A stretch of 64,000 nucleotides of DNA from NCBI RefSeq assembly GCF_002224245.2, contig NZ_NKHK02000002.1:185685-249684 (forward strand). Direction: 5' to 3'. The position numbers and the translations under genes were made by a program. The notes beneath the pieces are model-generated. The model ran no database searches, was not told where the DNA came from, and worked only from the letters and a program-made list of their open reading frames with translations. How positions within the stretch are numbered: position 1 is the stretch's first letter; every line of letters begins with the position of its first letter. The stretch comes from Moraxella sp. VT-16-12 (lineage in GTDB: Bacteria > Pseudomonadota > Gammaproteobacteria > Pseudomonadales > Moraxellaceae). Shown piece by piece: positions 41,685 to 50,698 of this stretch.

Positions 41685-42196
41685 ATGGTATTAAAATTGT
41701 CCATGTGGTCGCCATGGATAGCAAGCGTTGTATTGGTAAAAACAATCAGCTGGCATGGCACATTCCTGCTGACCTAACCCATTTTAAAAATTTGACCACA
41801 GGGGGTGTGATTGTCATGGGTCGCAAAACCTTTGATTCCTTGGGTCGCCTGCTACCCAAACGCATTCATCACGTCATCACAAGAGAGACAACTTGGCAAC
41901 ATGATGGCGTAAGGGTGGCTCATGATTTGGACACAGCAATCAAAAACGCCAAAGCGGACGTGTCAGCACTTGGCACAGATAAAGTGTTTATCATTGGGGG
42001 TGGAGAGATTTATCGCCAAAGCCTGCCAATGGCAGATGTGTTAGAAATCACCCATGTGCAGCTAGATGTCCAAGGGGATACCTTTTATCCTGCCTTGCCT
42101 GAGATGTTTAAAAAAGTTTGGCAGTCAGCACAACAAACTGACGATATATCAGGAGCCAAGTTTTACTTTGCCAGATACCAAAAAGACAGCGAATAA
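41681..42196 (+). CDS. folA: Dihydrofolate reductase
   Basis: FolA reduces dihydrofolate to tetrahydrofolate with NADPH, restoring the cofactor oxidised by ThyA. The 171-residue protein has [28 protein letters not shown] with the active-site Asp, [17 protein letters not shown] [17 protein letters not shown], and [24 protein letters not shown]. It overlaps thyA and is the last gene of this unit; a duplicate of the trhP gene end starts 30 bp after its stop. Confidence 0.97.
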   Translation: MNGIKIVHVVAMDSKRCIGKNNQLAWHIPADLTHFKNLTTGGVIVMGRKTFDSLGRLLPKRIHHVITRETTWQHDGVRVAHDLDTAIKNAKADVSALGTDKVFIIGGGEIYRQSLPMADVLEITHVQLDVQGDTFYPALPEMFKKVWQSAQQTDDISGAKFYFARYQKDSE

Positions 42197-42226
42197 AAAG
42201 CTGTCATCTAGGCATCATACAACCAG

Positions 42227-42319
42227 CTAAGTATAAATCGGCTCGCTCACGCTTTTCATCACTAGGGCAAATTGTAGCACGTCTTTGTCCATGTCCTTAA
42301 AGGGATTAGCGATTTGACA
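42227..42319 (-). repeat. Second copy of the trhP gene 3' end (left repeat)
   Basis: This stretch repeats the last 31 codons, stop included, of the trhP gene (43084-43176), 85 of 93 bases identical by my alignment. The frame is intact and ends in its own TAG. Seven of eight base differences do not change the protein; one changes Ala to Pro near the end. Together with the copy at 43084 it bounds the vapBC module in direct orientation. Confidence 0.93.
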
Positions 42320-42324
42320 TCCCA

Positions 42325-42756
42325 TCATGTTTGTGGTGATACCCACTCAAAGGGATTAACAAGTTTAACAGGCATACCCTCAAAGTCTCGGGTATTTCTG
42401 GTGGCGATGGTTAAATCATGAGCAATGGCAGCGATATAGCTATCGTTAATAGCTTTTGGATTTGGAACTTGTAAATTTGCCCAAATCATGGTTGCCTTGA
42501 CATCAATGTGCAAAATACGATTTTTAAATTCTACCAAAACCCATTCATCAAACCACCTTTTTAAAGATTGTGCTTGATTAAAGTCATGCTTAAATTCCTT
42601 TAATAAAATACCACGATAAATCTTACCAATGACAATACTATTTAAATAAACATCAGATAAATCCAATGTTTTTACCCATGTGGTAACATTTTTGTCGCCT
42701 GTGCCTTTTTGAATTTTACGCATTTCAGACAAAATATTGGTATCAAGTAAAATCAT
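42325..42756 (-). CDS. vapC: PIN-domain toxin VapC (FitB-like), with an active-site substitution
   Basis: A 143-residue PIN-domain ribonuclease-type toxin, closest in feel to FitB/VapC (MILLDTNILSEMRK at the start, NDSYIAAIAHDLTIATRNTRDF near the end). Of the conserved acidic residues I see Asp5 and Asp105 with Asn121, but the usual Glu of the T-x-x-E-L/I-x-x-G motif is replaced: IVIGKIYRG has Lys45 (codon at 42622-42624, AAG for GAG). That Glu binds the catalytic metal, so this toxin may be weak or dead. Its ATG overlaps the vapB stop (TAATG), as in typical toxin-antitoxin operons. Confidence 0.88.
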   Translation of the reverse strand: MILLDTNILSEMRKIQKGTGDKNVTTWVKTLDLSDVYLNSIVIGKIYRGILLKEFKHDFNQAQSLKRWFDEWVLVEFKNRILHIDVKATMIWANLQVPNPKAINDSYIAAIAHDLTIATRNTRDFEGMPVKLVNPFEWVSPQT

Positions 42757-43073
42757 TACTTATCAAACTCAAAAATTTGTTCTTGTGGAAATGATTGATT
42801 TAACTCATCAAAATCAATATCATCAAAGTCAGCATCACCAAAATTATGATTTTGCATACACGCATCATACAAGGTTTTGGTTTGACTAAGGTTTTTGTCT
42901 TGTCTTGGCATCATCATAGATAATAAATCTTGTAATTGTTTAAAAACTTCATAATCTACCACCACTCTAGCAGCATCATCCCCTTGTCGCTTTAATAGCA
43001 CAGGTTCATGTGCCGAAATGGCAAATAATGTTTCGGCATTATTATCAATACTTTTTAAATCAGTAATTTGCAT
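42756..43073 (-). CDS. vapB: Antitoxin VapB (Phd/YefM-like)
   Basis: A 105-residue antitoxin. The N-terminal part (MQITDLKSIDNNAETLFAISAHEPVLLKRQGDDAARVVVDYEVFKQLQDLL) reads as a Phd/YefM-type DNA-binding domain, and the acidic C-terminal tail (FGDADFDDIDFDELNQSF) would neutralise the toxin. I chose the ATG at 43073, preceded by AAGGGAG; the longer in-frame version from 43103 runs into the trhP gene end. It is the first gene of the operon and probably autoregulates it. It starts 11 bp after the trhP stop. Confidence 0.85.
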   Translation of the reverse strand: MQITDLKSIDNNAETLFAISAHEPVLLKRQGDDAARVVVDYEVFKQLQDLLSMMMPRQDKNLSQTKTLYDACMQNHNFGDADFDDIDFDELNQSFPQEQIFEFDK

Positions 43074-43083
43074 ATTAACTCCC

Positions 43084-43176
43084 TTAGGTATAAATCGCCT
43101 CACTCACGCTTTTCATCACTAGGGCAAATTGTAGCACGTCTTTATCCATGTCCTTGAAGGGATTAGCAATTTGGCA
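43084..43176 (-). repeat. 3' end of trhP as the right repeat of the vapBC cassette
   Basis: The last 31 codons of the trhP gene, matching 42227-42319 in 85 of 93 bases in the same orientation. The 764 bp between the repeats (42320-43083) hold only vapB and vapC. Confidence 0.93.
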
Positions 43177-44493
43177 GACCCAACCAGAGCCTAACGCCCC
43201 GTCTATCACATTGCCTTTTTTGTCCCACATTTCACCCAATGTATAGCTGATATTGCCTTGGGGAGTCATGATTTCAATGGTATCACCCACCATCAGTTTG
43301 TTTTTGACGGTTAAAGTCAAACGCTCATCGCTGATGTCCGCCACTTCGGCAACAAACTGCTGATTGTCCGTCTTGGATGAGCCATAGTCATAATTTTGAT
43401 AATCAGAATGCACATGGCGACGCAAAAAGCCTTCGGTATAACCACGATTGGCAAGCCCGTCAAGTGCTGTGATGAGACTGGTATCAAAGGGCTTGCCTGC
43501 CAAAGCATCATCAATGGCACGGCGATAGACTTGAGCGGTGCGTGCCACATAATAATGCGACTTGGTACGCCCTTCAATCTTTAACGAATGCACGCCCATA
43601 GCCACCAAATCAGGCACAAGCTCCACTGCACGCAAATCCTTGGAGTTCATGATATAAGTACCATGCTCATCTTCATACATCGCCATCAACTCGCCTGGGC
43701 GGCCTTGCTCTTCTATCAAGACCACTTCATCGGACGGTTTTTGGACATAGTCATCACCCATCACCACATCGCCGTTTAAATTGACATTAGCGATTTCGCC
43801 TTGATTTGGCACAAACACTTCGGGCGTGGCTGGCACAATGTCGCCTGTTTCATTTTCTGTCGCCTTATAGGTGTTATACGACCAACGACAGGCGTTGGTA
43901 CAAGTGCCTTGGTTGGCATCACGCTTATTGATATAACCCGACAAAAGACAACGCCCCGAATACGCCATGCACAACGCCCCATGCACGAACACTTCAATCT
44001 CCATGTCGGGGACTTCTTTGATGATTTGCTCAATCTCCTTTAAGGACAGCTCACGGCTGACAATCACCCTTGTAACGCCCATCTGCTGCCAAAATTTGAC
44101 CGTTGCCCAGTTTACCGCATTGGCTTGTACGGACAAATGAATGGCTTGTTCTGGAAAGGCTTCACGCACCATCATAATCATGCCAGCGTCCGACATGATA
44201 AGAGCGTCAGGTTTCATTTGGATAATGGGACGAATGTCGTCAATAAAGGTTTTAAGTTTGGCGTTATGGGCTTGGATATTGACCACCACATAAAACTTTT
44301 TGCCAAGCGAATGAGCGTAAGAGATGCCCTTTGCCAAATTCTCTTCATCAAAATCATTATTACGCACCCGCAATGAGTAACGTGCCTGCCCTGCGTAAAC
44401 TGCATCCGCCCCATAAGCAAAGGCGTATTGCATGTTTTTAAAGGTGCCGGCAGGGCAAAGAAGTTCAGATTTTTTGGTGGGCAGTTGGGTCAT
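43084..44493 (-). CDS. trhP: U32-family tRNA hydroxylation protein TrhP (YegQ)
   Basis: A 469-residue U32 peptidase-family protein. TrhP/YegQ is known in E. coli for prephenate-dependent 5-hydroxylation of U34 in tRNA rather than proteolysis. Landmarks are KKSELLCPAGTFKNMQYAFAYGADAVYAG, the U32 signature EVFVHGALCMAYSGRCLLSGY, the cysteines in QGTCTNACRWSY, and a C-terminal beta domain (MVGDTIEIMTPQGN). The final 31 codons are duplicated downstream of the vapBC module, so this end may be a replacement brought in with the cassette. Confidence 0.9.
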   Translation of the reverse strand: MTQLPTKKSELLCPAGTFKNMQYAFAYGADAVYAGQARYSLRVRNNDFDEENLAKGISYAHSLGKKFYVVVNIQAHNAKLKTFIDDIRPIIQMKPDALIMSDAGMIMMVREAFPEQAIHLSVQANAVNWATVKFWQQMGVTRVIVSRELSLKEIEQIIKEVPDMEIEVFVHGALCMAYSGRCLLSGYINKRDANQGTCTNACRWSYNTYKATENETGDIVPATPEVFVPNQGEIANVNLNGDVVMGDDYVQKPSDEVVLIEEQGRPGELMAMYEDEHGTYIMNSKDLRAVELVPDLVAMGVHSLKIEGRTKSHYYVARTAQVYRRAIDDALAGKPFDTSLITALDGLANRGYTEGFLRRHVHSDYQNYDYGSSKTDNQQFVAEVADISDERLTLTVKNKLMVGDTIEIMTPQGNISYTLGEMWDKKGNVIDGALGSGWVCQIANPFKDMDKDVLQFALVMKSVSEAIYT

Positions 44494-44681
44494 GATTGGC
44501 TCTTTTTTTGAATTTGGCTAATTTAAATAATTGGTTATTATAACAAATTTTATCTTTTAAATTCATACTAAATTTGTAAGGTTTGCCGCCAACGCTATTG
44601 AGAACATAAAATTTGCCAGTCTCTAAGCCAAAACTGTCTTTTGTCTGCTACAATAGCTTAACTTGGCTAATTTGTAAAACA

Positions 44682-45338
44682 ATGCGTGTATTACTGGTAG
44701 AAGATGATTTGATGATTGGCGATGTGTTTAGCGAAGCACTCAAAGACGAAGCCTATACGGTGGACTGGGTCAAAGATGGCTCACAGGCACTTTTGGCTTT
44801 AAAAACAGAAAGTTATGACATCATTTTGTTGGATTTGGGGCTACCCAAAGTGGACGGCATGGAAGTGCTGACCACCCTCAGAAGTGCCAAAATTGACACG
44901 CCTGTGCTGATACTGACCGCTCGTGATGACGTGCAAGCTCGCATTAAGGGGTTAGACGCTGGGGCGGACGATTATGTCATCAAGCCCTTTGATTTGGGCG
45001 AAGTACTGGCTCGTATGCGAGTGCTGATACGCCGTGGTCAAGGCAAAGCTGAAAATTTATTACGTGTTGGCACAATCTCCCTAGATACTGCCAAAAAACG
45101 GGCATTTTTGGACAGCAGTCCTGTGGATTTGACCGCCAAAGAATACATGCTGCTACTTAGTTTTATGACCAATCCTGATAAGGTACTTTCCAAAAACGAC
45201 TTAGAAGACAGTTTATATGGTTGGGGCATGGAAGTAGAGAGTAATGCAGTGGAGTTTTTGATTTATAGTTTGCGTAAAAAAATCGGTGCTAAAACCATCA
45301 AAAACATGCGTGGGCTTGGCTGGTATATCAGTTCATGA
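44682..45338 (+). CDS. OmpR-family response regulator (QseB/PmrA-like)
   Basis: A 218-residue DNA-binding response regulator. The receiver domain has MRVLLVEDDLMIGDVF, the phospho-acceptor Asp in IILLDLGLPKVDGM, TARDD and VIKPFDLGE; the C-terminal winged helix has LTAKEYMLLLSF, LEDSLYGWGMEVESNAVEFLIYSLRKKIG and TIKNMRGLGWYIS. The start is the ATG at 44682, which gives the canonical N terminus. It overlaps the kinase gene by ATGA. The signal is unknown; relatives respond to metals, polymyxin or envelope stress. Confidence 0.93.
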   Translation: MRVLLVEDDLMIGDVFSEALKDEAYTVDWVKDGSQALLALKTESYDIILLDLGLPKVDGMEVLTTLRSAKIDTPVLILTARDDVQARIKGLDAGADDYVIKPFDLGEVLARMRVLIRRGQGKAENLLRVGTISLDTAKKRAFLDSSPVDLTAKEYMLLLSFMTNPDKVLSKNDLEDSLYGWGMEVESNAVEFLIYSLRKKIGAKTIKNMRGLGWYISS

Positions 45339-46651
45339 AGCACCACTCACTACAATGGCGTATCACGTTCACCACCTTAGTCATCTTGTTTATCACCGCC
45401 ATGATTGCTGTGGTCGCAACCTTTTATGTCAGCCACCAAGAGACGGGTGAAGTCATTGATAACCATTTGCGTGGCATGGCGGTTGCTCTTGCTGATTTGG
45501 ACACTCGCCCACAAAGCTACTACCCCATAGAAGACGAAGATGGTTTGTGGATTGATATTTTTACAAGCAACAAAGACCCCTTAACCGCCCTACCCATGGG
45601 ATTTAGCACCCAACGGATTGATGATGAAAATTTTAAAATTTATCATCTGTATGACAATGGTCGGCACATCATTGTACGTGAACGCACCGAAGTCCAAGAA
45701 GATTTGACCACCTTATCCGCCCTGCAATCCTTATTGCCCTTACTGGTGGTGAGTGGGATTTTGCTGTTTGTGTTGCCTTTTGTGATTTGGTACAGCTTTC
45801 GCTCTGTCCAAAAAAGCACCAAACAAGTCCTACACCGTGAAAAGCACGACTTATCCAAACTGGACATCACCAATTTTCCCAAAGAAATCCTACCCTTTGC
45901 CAATGCCATGAATGGACTGCTGGACAAAGCCCAAGATGGTATTGATACGCAAAAACGTTTTATTGCTGACGCATCGCACGAACTACGCTCGCCTTTGACC
46001 GCCATCTCTTTGCAAGTACAACGCCTGCAAGGTCTATCAGATATGGACAAAATCCAAACAGGACTGAACAAACTTGCCATTAGCATTCATAAAAATCAAC
46101 AGCTTGTAGAAGAACTGTTAGCCCTAGCTCGTCTTAACGCCCACATTCTTAGCGACACACCCACATCGGTGGCAGACAGTATCAAAGAAGCAATAGGCTT
46201 TTTACTGCCCATCATCAATGATAAAAACATTGTGTTTGATGCGGACATATCGGCAGATTTTAGTGTGTATATCGCCCCCACGCCGTTATTACAACTCATC
46301 AAAAATTTGCTACAAAACGCCATCATCTATACCCCAGAGACCAAATCTGTCAGCATACAGCTTGGCAAAACCCCGCCTGCACACGCCACACTCGTTATTG
46401 GACATGGTAAAATTGATAAGCATCGCACACTCACCATCAGCGATAGTGGTACAGGCATAGATGCTCATGATTATCACAAAGTTTTTGAGCCTTTTGTGCG
46501 TCTATCACATTCAAACAGCTCAGACAGTAGCGACAGCACAGGCACAGGGCTTGGGCTTGCCATGGTCAAAGCCGTCTGTGAGCAAGCGGACGTGGATTTA
46601 TATTTTGCCAAATCCGACTTTGGGGGCTTGATGGTTATTTTGGTGTTTTAG
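45335..46651 (+). CDS. Sensor histidine kinase (QseC/PmrB-like)
   Basis: A 438-residue inner-membrane kinase. Two membrane segments (about residues 9-30 and 130-153) flank a short periplasmic sensor. The dimerisation motif is FIADASHELRSPLTAIS (phospho-His), followed by the N box (LIKNLLQNAIIYTP), G1 (ISDSGTGID) and G2 (STGTGLGLAMVKA). It should phosphorylate the response regulator encoded just upstream with a 4-base overlap. No clear target gene lies beside the pair; queF converges on it. Confidence 0.93.
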   Translation: MKHHSLQWRITFTTLVILFITAMIAVVATFYVSHQETGEVIDNHLRGMAVALADLDTRPQSYYPIEDEDGLWIDIFTSNKDPLTALPMGFSTQRIDDENFKIYHLYDNGRHIIVRERTEVQEDLTTLSALQSLLPLLVVSGILLFVLPFVIWYSFRSVQKSTKQVLHREKHDLSKLDITNFPKEILPFANAMNGLLDKAQDGIDTQKRFIADASHELRSPLTAISLQVQRLQGLSDMDKIQTGLNKLAISIHKNQQLVEELLALARLNAHILSDTPTSVADSIKEAIGFLLPIINDKNIVFDADISADFSVYIAPTPLLQLIKNLLQNAIIYTPETKSVSIQLGKTPPAHATLVIGHGKIDKHRTLTISDSGTGIDAHDYHKVFEPFVRLSHSNSSDSSDSTGTGLGLAMVKAVCEQADVDLYFAKSDFGGLMVILVF

Positions 46652-46661
46652 CCAGCGTTAT

Positions 46662-47504
46662 TTATTGACGAACCAACCTACCAAGTACGCCAACATCACA
46701 ATTAAACACCCGCACAGGGTTAATATCAATGCCCCCACGGCGTGTGTAGTTGGCCTGCACCAGTAGCGATGACGGTTCAAATACTTTCATAAAATCAGCA
46801 AATATCCGCTCCACACATTGCTCATGAAAGCCGTTGTGCTGACGAAAGGACAAAATATATTTTAAAATCTCACCAAACTGTAACTGACGGTTGGTCGTCA
46901 TCTCAACAGACACCGTTCCCCAGTCAGGTTGGTTAGTAACAGGGCAGTTGGAGCGTAACAAATGCGAATAAAACTGATAATGCGTCAGCTCACCTTGTGT
47001 GGCAGTCAAAAAACGACTGTCAACATCATCGCTTAACGCCACCATCTCTTGGCTATCAGCCAAACTGTCATCAATACACACACCCACAGGCGAGCAAACA
47101 GCAAGCGTATCATCGCCCAAACCAACAATCTGCACGCCCACATCAGCCCCAACGCATGCTGACAAATCGGTGGCGATGGTTTGTTTGACATCATCAATCG
47201 TGGCAAACGGCGTAAAATTTAAGCTGTTTAAGTACAGTTTTAAGGATTTGGATTCCACGATATTAGGTGAGCTGGCAGGTATGGTAAAACGTGCCATTGC
47301 CACTTGTGAAATCCCTACTGTATTTAGCCAAGACAGCTCAAAGGCTTGCCAAACATCCACACCATGACAGTCATCATGCAGTTTTATGCCTGTGTCTTTT
47401 AAAATCTCATCACGCCCAATGCGTCGTGAGATGGGATACAAGATGGTGGGGTCATAAGTTGTCGGATAACTGGTGTGTTCACCCAATACGCCATGAATGC
47501 TCAT
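46662..47504 (-). CDS. queF: NADPH-dependent 7-cyano-7-deazaguanine reductase
   Basis: QueF reduces preQ0 to preQ1, a late step of queuosine synthesis for tRNA. The 280-residue protein is the long, two-domain type. Residues for substrate binding are in SSPNIVESKSLKLYLNSLN; the catalytic Cys is in SNCPVTNQPDWGTV; and HEQCVERIF lies near the end. It lies between a two-component system and an ABC exporter and seems to be transcribed alone or with the exporter genes upstream. Confidence 0.96.
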   Translation of the reverse strand: MSIHGVLGEHTSYPTTYDPTILYPISRRIGRDEILKDTGIKLHDDCHGVDVWQAFELSWLNTVGISQVAMARFTIPASSPNIVESKSLKLYLNSLNFTPFATIDDVKQTIATDLSACVGADVGVQIVGLGDDTLAVCSPVGVCIDDSLADSQEMVALSDDVDSRFLTATQGELTHYQFYSHLLRSNCPVTNQPDWGTVSVEMTTNRQLQFGEILKYILSFRQHNGFHEQCVERIFADFMKVFEPSSLLVQANYTRRGGIDINPVRVFNCDVGVLGRLVRQ

Positions 47505-47523
47505 GATTTGTCCTATTTTTAAA

Positions 47524-48297
47524 TCAAATACGAATGCGTGAGCCTTGCTTTAACAAATGATAAGCAATGCCATAAAAGACCACACAAAAAATCAAAATGG
47601 CAACCAAAGAATACACCACATTGACATCAGAATAACCCAAAATGCCATAACGAAAAGCATTCACCATATAGACAATGGGATTTAACAAAGACACCGTTTG
47701 CCAAAAGGTAGGCAACTCGCTGATGGCATAAAACACCCCACCCAGATACGTCAATGGTGTCAAAACAAAACTTGGCACAATAGAAATGTCATCAAAAGAA
47801 CGGGCAAAAATGGCATTGATAAACCCCGCCAAAGAAAACAGCACCGATGTGCCAATCATGGTTATTATGGTGATTGTAAGGTGCATGATGCTTAGCTTAG
47901 TAAAAAACAGTGCCACCATGCTCACAATCAAAGCAATCATCAAGCCACGAAACACCCCACCACTGACATAGCCCAACAAAATGCTGTGCTTAGAGATGGG
48001 CGAGACCAGTAGCTCATCAATACTGCCATTAAATTTGGTACTAAAAAATGACGACACCACATTGGCATAACTGTTGGTAATCACCGCCATCATAATCAGT
48101 CCCGGCACGATAAACTGCATATAGCTGACACCGCCCATTTGACCGACACGATGTCCTATCATTTGCCCAAATATCACAAAATACAAAGTCATGGTAATGG
48201 CAGGTGGCAATAATGTCTGTGGCCAGATACGTACGATGCGTTTGATTTCTTTTTTTAATAACGTATGAAAAGCGATAAGCTGTGTTTGATAATTCAT
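47524..48297 (-). CDS. ABC-2 type exporter permease (YadH-like)
   Basis: A 257-residue permease with about six hydrophobic segments and the ABC-2 pattern (FIVPGLIMMAVITNSYANVVSSFFSTKFNGSIDELL, then LTPLTYLGGVFYAISELP). The architecture matches YadH of E. coli. The ATG at 48297 lies one base past the stop of the ATPase gene. The cargo is unknown. Confidence 0.88.
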   Translation of the reverse strand: MNYQTQLIAFHTLLKKEIKRIVRIWPQTLLPPAITMTLYFVIFGQMIGHRVGQMGGVSYMQFIVPGLIMMAVITNSYANVVSSFFSTKFNGSIDELLVSPISKHSILLGYVSGGVFRGLMIALIVSMVALFFTKLSIMHLTITIITMIGTSVLFSLAGFINAIFARSFDDISIVPSFVLTPLTYLGGVFYAISELPTFWQTVSLLNPIVYMVNAFRYGILGYSDVNVVYSLVAILIFCVVFYGIAYHLLKQGSRIRI

Positions 48298-48298
48298 A

Positions 48299-49243
48299 TC
48301 ACACCTTTTGAGCAGAGCTTGTGTGGCCATCCACAACGCCCATAAATAATTCTTCTAATCGGTTGGCTTTGTTTCGCATGCTCATCACTTGGATATTTTG
48401 TTTGGTTAATTGAGTAAAGACAGCGTTTAAATTTTGTGTGTTATTCAGCGTGATTTGCAAGGTTTTATTGTCCACCAAATGAGCATGGGTAATGTCGCAT
48501 AGTGTTGGCACATAGGTCAGCTCATCTTTTAAATCTAGCACAAAAGTTTCGTTAGACAACTGCGTGAGCAAAGATTTCATGTCAGTATTTATCAAAATCT
48601 CACCATGATTTAAAATCGCAATGTGCTTACAAAGCTGCTCGGCTTCTTCAAGATAATGGGTGGTCAAAATGATGGTTGTGCCTTCTGTCTCGTTGATGTG
48701 TTTCATAAACTCCCACATAGAACGGCGAAGTTCAATGTCCACCCCTGCGGTCGGCTCATCTAATATCAACAGGCGTGGGCGGTGCATCAATGCCCGAGCT
48801 ATCATCAAACGGCGTTTCATACCCCCTGACAAGGCACGAGATTTTTCGTGGCGTTTTTCCCAAAGCCCCAATTCTTTTAATAAAAACTGGGCTCTTGGCA
48901 AAGCGTCTTTTTTGGTCATGCCATAAAACCCTGCCTGAATCAGCAAAATATCCAAACATTGCTCAAACTGATTAAAATTAAACTCTTGTGGCACAACCCC
49001 CAAAAACGACTTGGCAAGGGTAGGATTTTTTTGTAAATCCACCCCAAATATTTCAACTTGCCCTTGTGTTTGTGGAAATAGTGAGCTGATGATGCCAATC
49101 ATGGTGGACTTGCCTGCTCCATTTGCCCCCAAAAGTGCAAAAAAGTCGCCTTGTGGTACGGTCAAATCCAAGCCCTTTAAGGCGGTAAAGCCGTTGGGGT
49201 AGGTTTTTGTCAGATGAGAGATGTTTAAGGCAGGTATGGTCAT
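48299..49243 (-). CDS. ABC transporter ATP-binding protein (YadG-like)
   Basis: A 314-residue ATPase with Walker A (GANGAGKST), Q loop (VVPQEFNF), signature (ALSGGMKRRLMIARAL), Walker B (LLILDEPTAGVD) and switch His (ILTTHYLEEAEQ). It energises the ABC-2 permease encoded next. The C-terminal extension after about residue 220 (domain of unknown role) is usual for this exporter class. Confidence 0.92.
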   Translation of the reverse strand: MTIPALNISHLTKTYPNGFTALKGLDLTVPQGDFFALLGANGAGKSTMIGIISSLFPQTQGQVEIFGVDLQKNPTLAKSFLGVVPQEFNFNQFEQCLDILLIQAGFYGMTKKDALPRAQFLLKELGLWEKRHEKSRALSGGMKRRLMIARALMHRPRLLILDEPTAGVDIELRRSMWEFMKHINETEGTTIILTTHYLEEAEQLCKHIAILNHGEILINTDMKSLLTQLSNETFVLDLKDELTYVPTLCDITHAHLVDNKTLQITLNNTQNLNAVFTQLTKQNIQVMSMRNKANRLEELFMGVVDGHTSSAQKV

Positions 49244-49315
49244 GATAAAATTTTAATATTTTTGTTTAAAACAAATAGATGATATTTATAAATAAATTTG
49301 ATGATTAAATTGCAT

Positions 49316-50029
49316 TTAGATGCGTGATGATAAGCTGGCAATGTCCAATTTTGATACAGATGAATTGCCCAAATTATCCGCTTGGTACAAAATCATGCCA
49401 TCATCACCCGACACTTGTAGTGCTGATAAACAGCCACCCCCACAAGCCCAAGTATCAATACAAATGATTTTGCCATCATTTAAGGATAAAATTTGTCCAT
49501 TTCTCTGCTCAGTATGACCACAAATGACCGTTTTGCCAGAATCATGGGGCAAATGGTCGTGTCTTAATTTACGCCATCTTAGGGCATAATCATTTTGTTC
49601 ATTCATCGGCAAATGATGATATATGAATGCATGACAAAAAATAAAATCCTTAGTTTCAAAATAATCCACCGTTTGCCTTAAAAAATCAACATAAGCAAAT
49701 GGCAAATGCCAACATTCAGAACGCACAGGCAACAGCCCAAAAGATTGCAAAGTTTTATCGCCACCCACCCCAAGCCAAAATTCAAAATCGTCTCGATATT
49801 TTAGCCCATCAAGCATGATAAACTCATGATTTCCCATGACAAATACCGTTTGACAGCTTTTTGATAGACTCATGAGCGTATCTAGCACGCCTTTTGAATT
49901 ATCACCACGATTGACATAATCACCCAAAAAGATGAGTCTATCATCGCCATTAGGACAAATGACATCAAGCAAAGTGGTTAAAGCCACATGGCAACCATGA
50001 ACATCACCAATGGCAAAAGTGCGTGGCAT
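49316..50029 (-). CDS. Metallophosphatase of the PPP/ApaH-like family
   Basis: A 237-residue phosphoesterase with the PPP metal motifs GDVHG, GDYVNRGDN and GNHE, and later His residues (FCHAF and CGHTEQ). The second motif is normally GDxxDRG; here Asn replaces the second Asp, which is odd for a catalytic protein phosphatase. It is closer to PrpA/PrpB-type phosphatases than to ApaH. Substrate unknown; could dephosphorylate proteins or dinucleotides. Single-gene unit. Confidence 0.85.
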   Translation of the reverse strand: MPRTFAIGDVHGCHVALTTLLDVICPNGDDRLIFLGDYVNRGDNSKGVLDTLMSLSKSCQTVFVMGNHEFIMLDGLKYRDDFEFWLGVGGDKTLQSFGLLPVRSECWHLPFAYVDFLRQTVDYFETKDFIFCHAFIYHHLPMNEQNDYALRWRKLRHDHLPHDSGKTVICGHTEQRNGQILSLNDGKIICIDTWACGGGCLSALQVSGDDGMILYQADNLGNSSVSKLDIASLSSRI

Positions 50030-50119
50030 GGCATTCCTTTTAAAAACAAAAAGCCAAATAGTCTAGATGACATATCACCCAGACCATTGGTTAATCAGTA
50101 AGCTCTGAATAAATGGTGA

Positions 50120-50698
50120 TTAGCTTGATTGTGCAATCATGTAATCAACCGCATTTTTAACTTCATCATCAGAGATGTCAGCACCACCACGAGCAGGCAT
50201 GGCGTTAAAGCCGTTGATGGCGTGGTCATATAGCGTGGCTTTGCCCTTGCCAATACGAGGTGCCCAATCTCCTGCCACACCAACTTTTGGCGCTCCAACC
50301 AAACCTGCATCATGACAAGTGGCACAAATGGCTTTGTACAACATATCGCCAGGACGTGCTTCGCCTTCTACAGCAGGAGCTAAGACAGTGATGTTAATGT
50401 CGCACTCTTCGCCATCAAAACAAACTTTGCCATAAGGAGCGATGCGAGCCACCAAATCAGGGTGCATGGCAATGAGTTTTTTGACTTGGTCGCTGTCTTG
50501 GGGAATGGGCTCTTGTTCTTTTTTGGGTGCTGGGGCTGTTTCAGCAGGTGTTGTAGCTTCGGTCTGGGCAGCTGCCGCAGTTTCAGTAGTTGCAGCAGCA
50601 TCTTGTGCTGGCTGAGCTTGACTTGCTTGGGCTTGACCAGCCACCACGCCACCAATCGCCAACAGTACCGACAAAGATAGGGTTACAACTTTTTTCAT
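50120..50698 (-). CDS. Periplasmic c-type cytochrome (c5 family)
   Basis: A 192-residue secreted cytochrome. It has a signal peptide cut near residue 23-25 (VVAGQAQA), an Ala/Thr/Pro/Glu-rich linker (about residues 25-65), then a single heme site in YKAICATCHDAGLVGAPKVG with the distal Met in NGFNAMPARGG. A pair of Cys (VCFDGEECDI) may form a disulfide. It probably carries electrons to terminal oxidases or denitrification enzymes. The ATG has a GAGAAGACGAC site upstream. Confidence 0.9.
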   Translation of the reverse strand: MKKVVTLSLSVLLAIGGVVAGQAQASQAQPAQDAAATTETAAAAQTEATTPAETAPAPKKEQEPIPQDSDQVKKLIAMHPDLVARIAPYGKVCFDGEECDINITVLAPAVEGEARPGDMLYKAICATCHDAGLVGAPKVGVAGDWAPRIGKGKATLYDHAINGFNAMPARGGADISDDEVKNAVDYMIAQSS

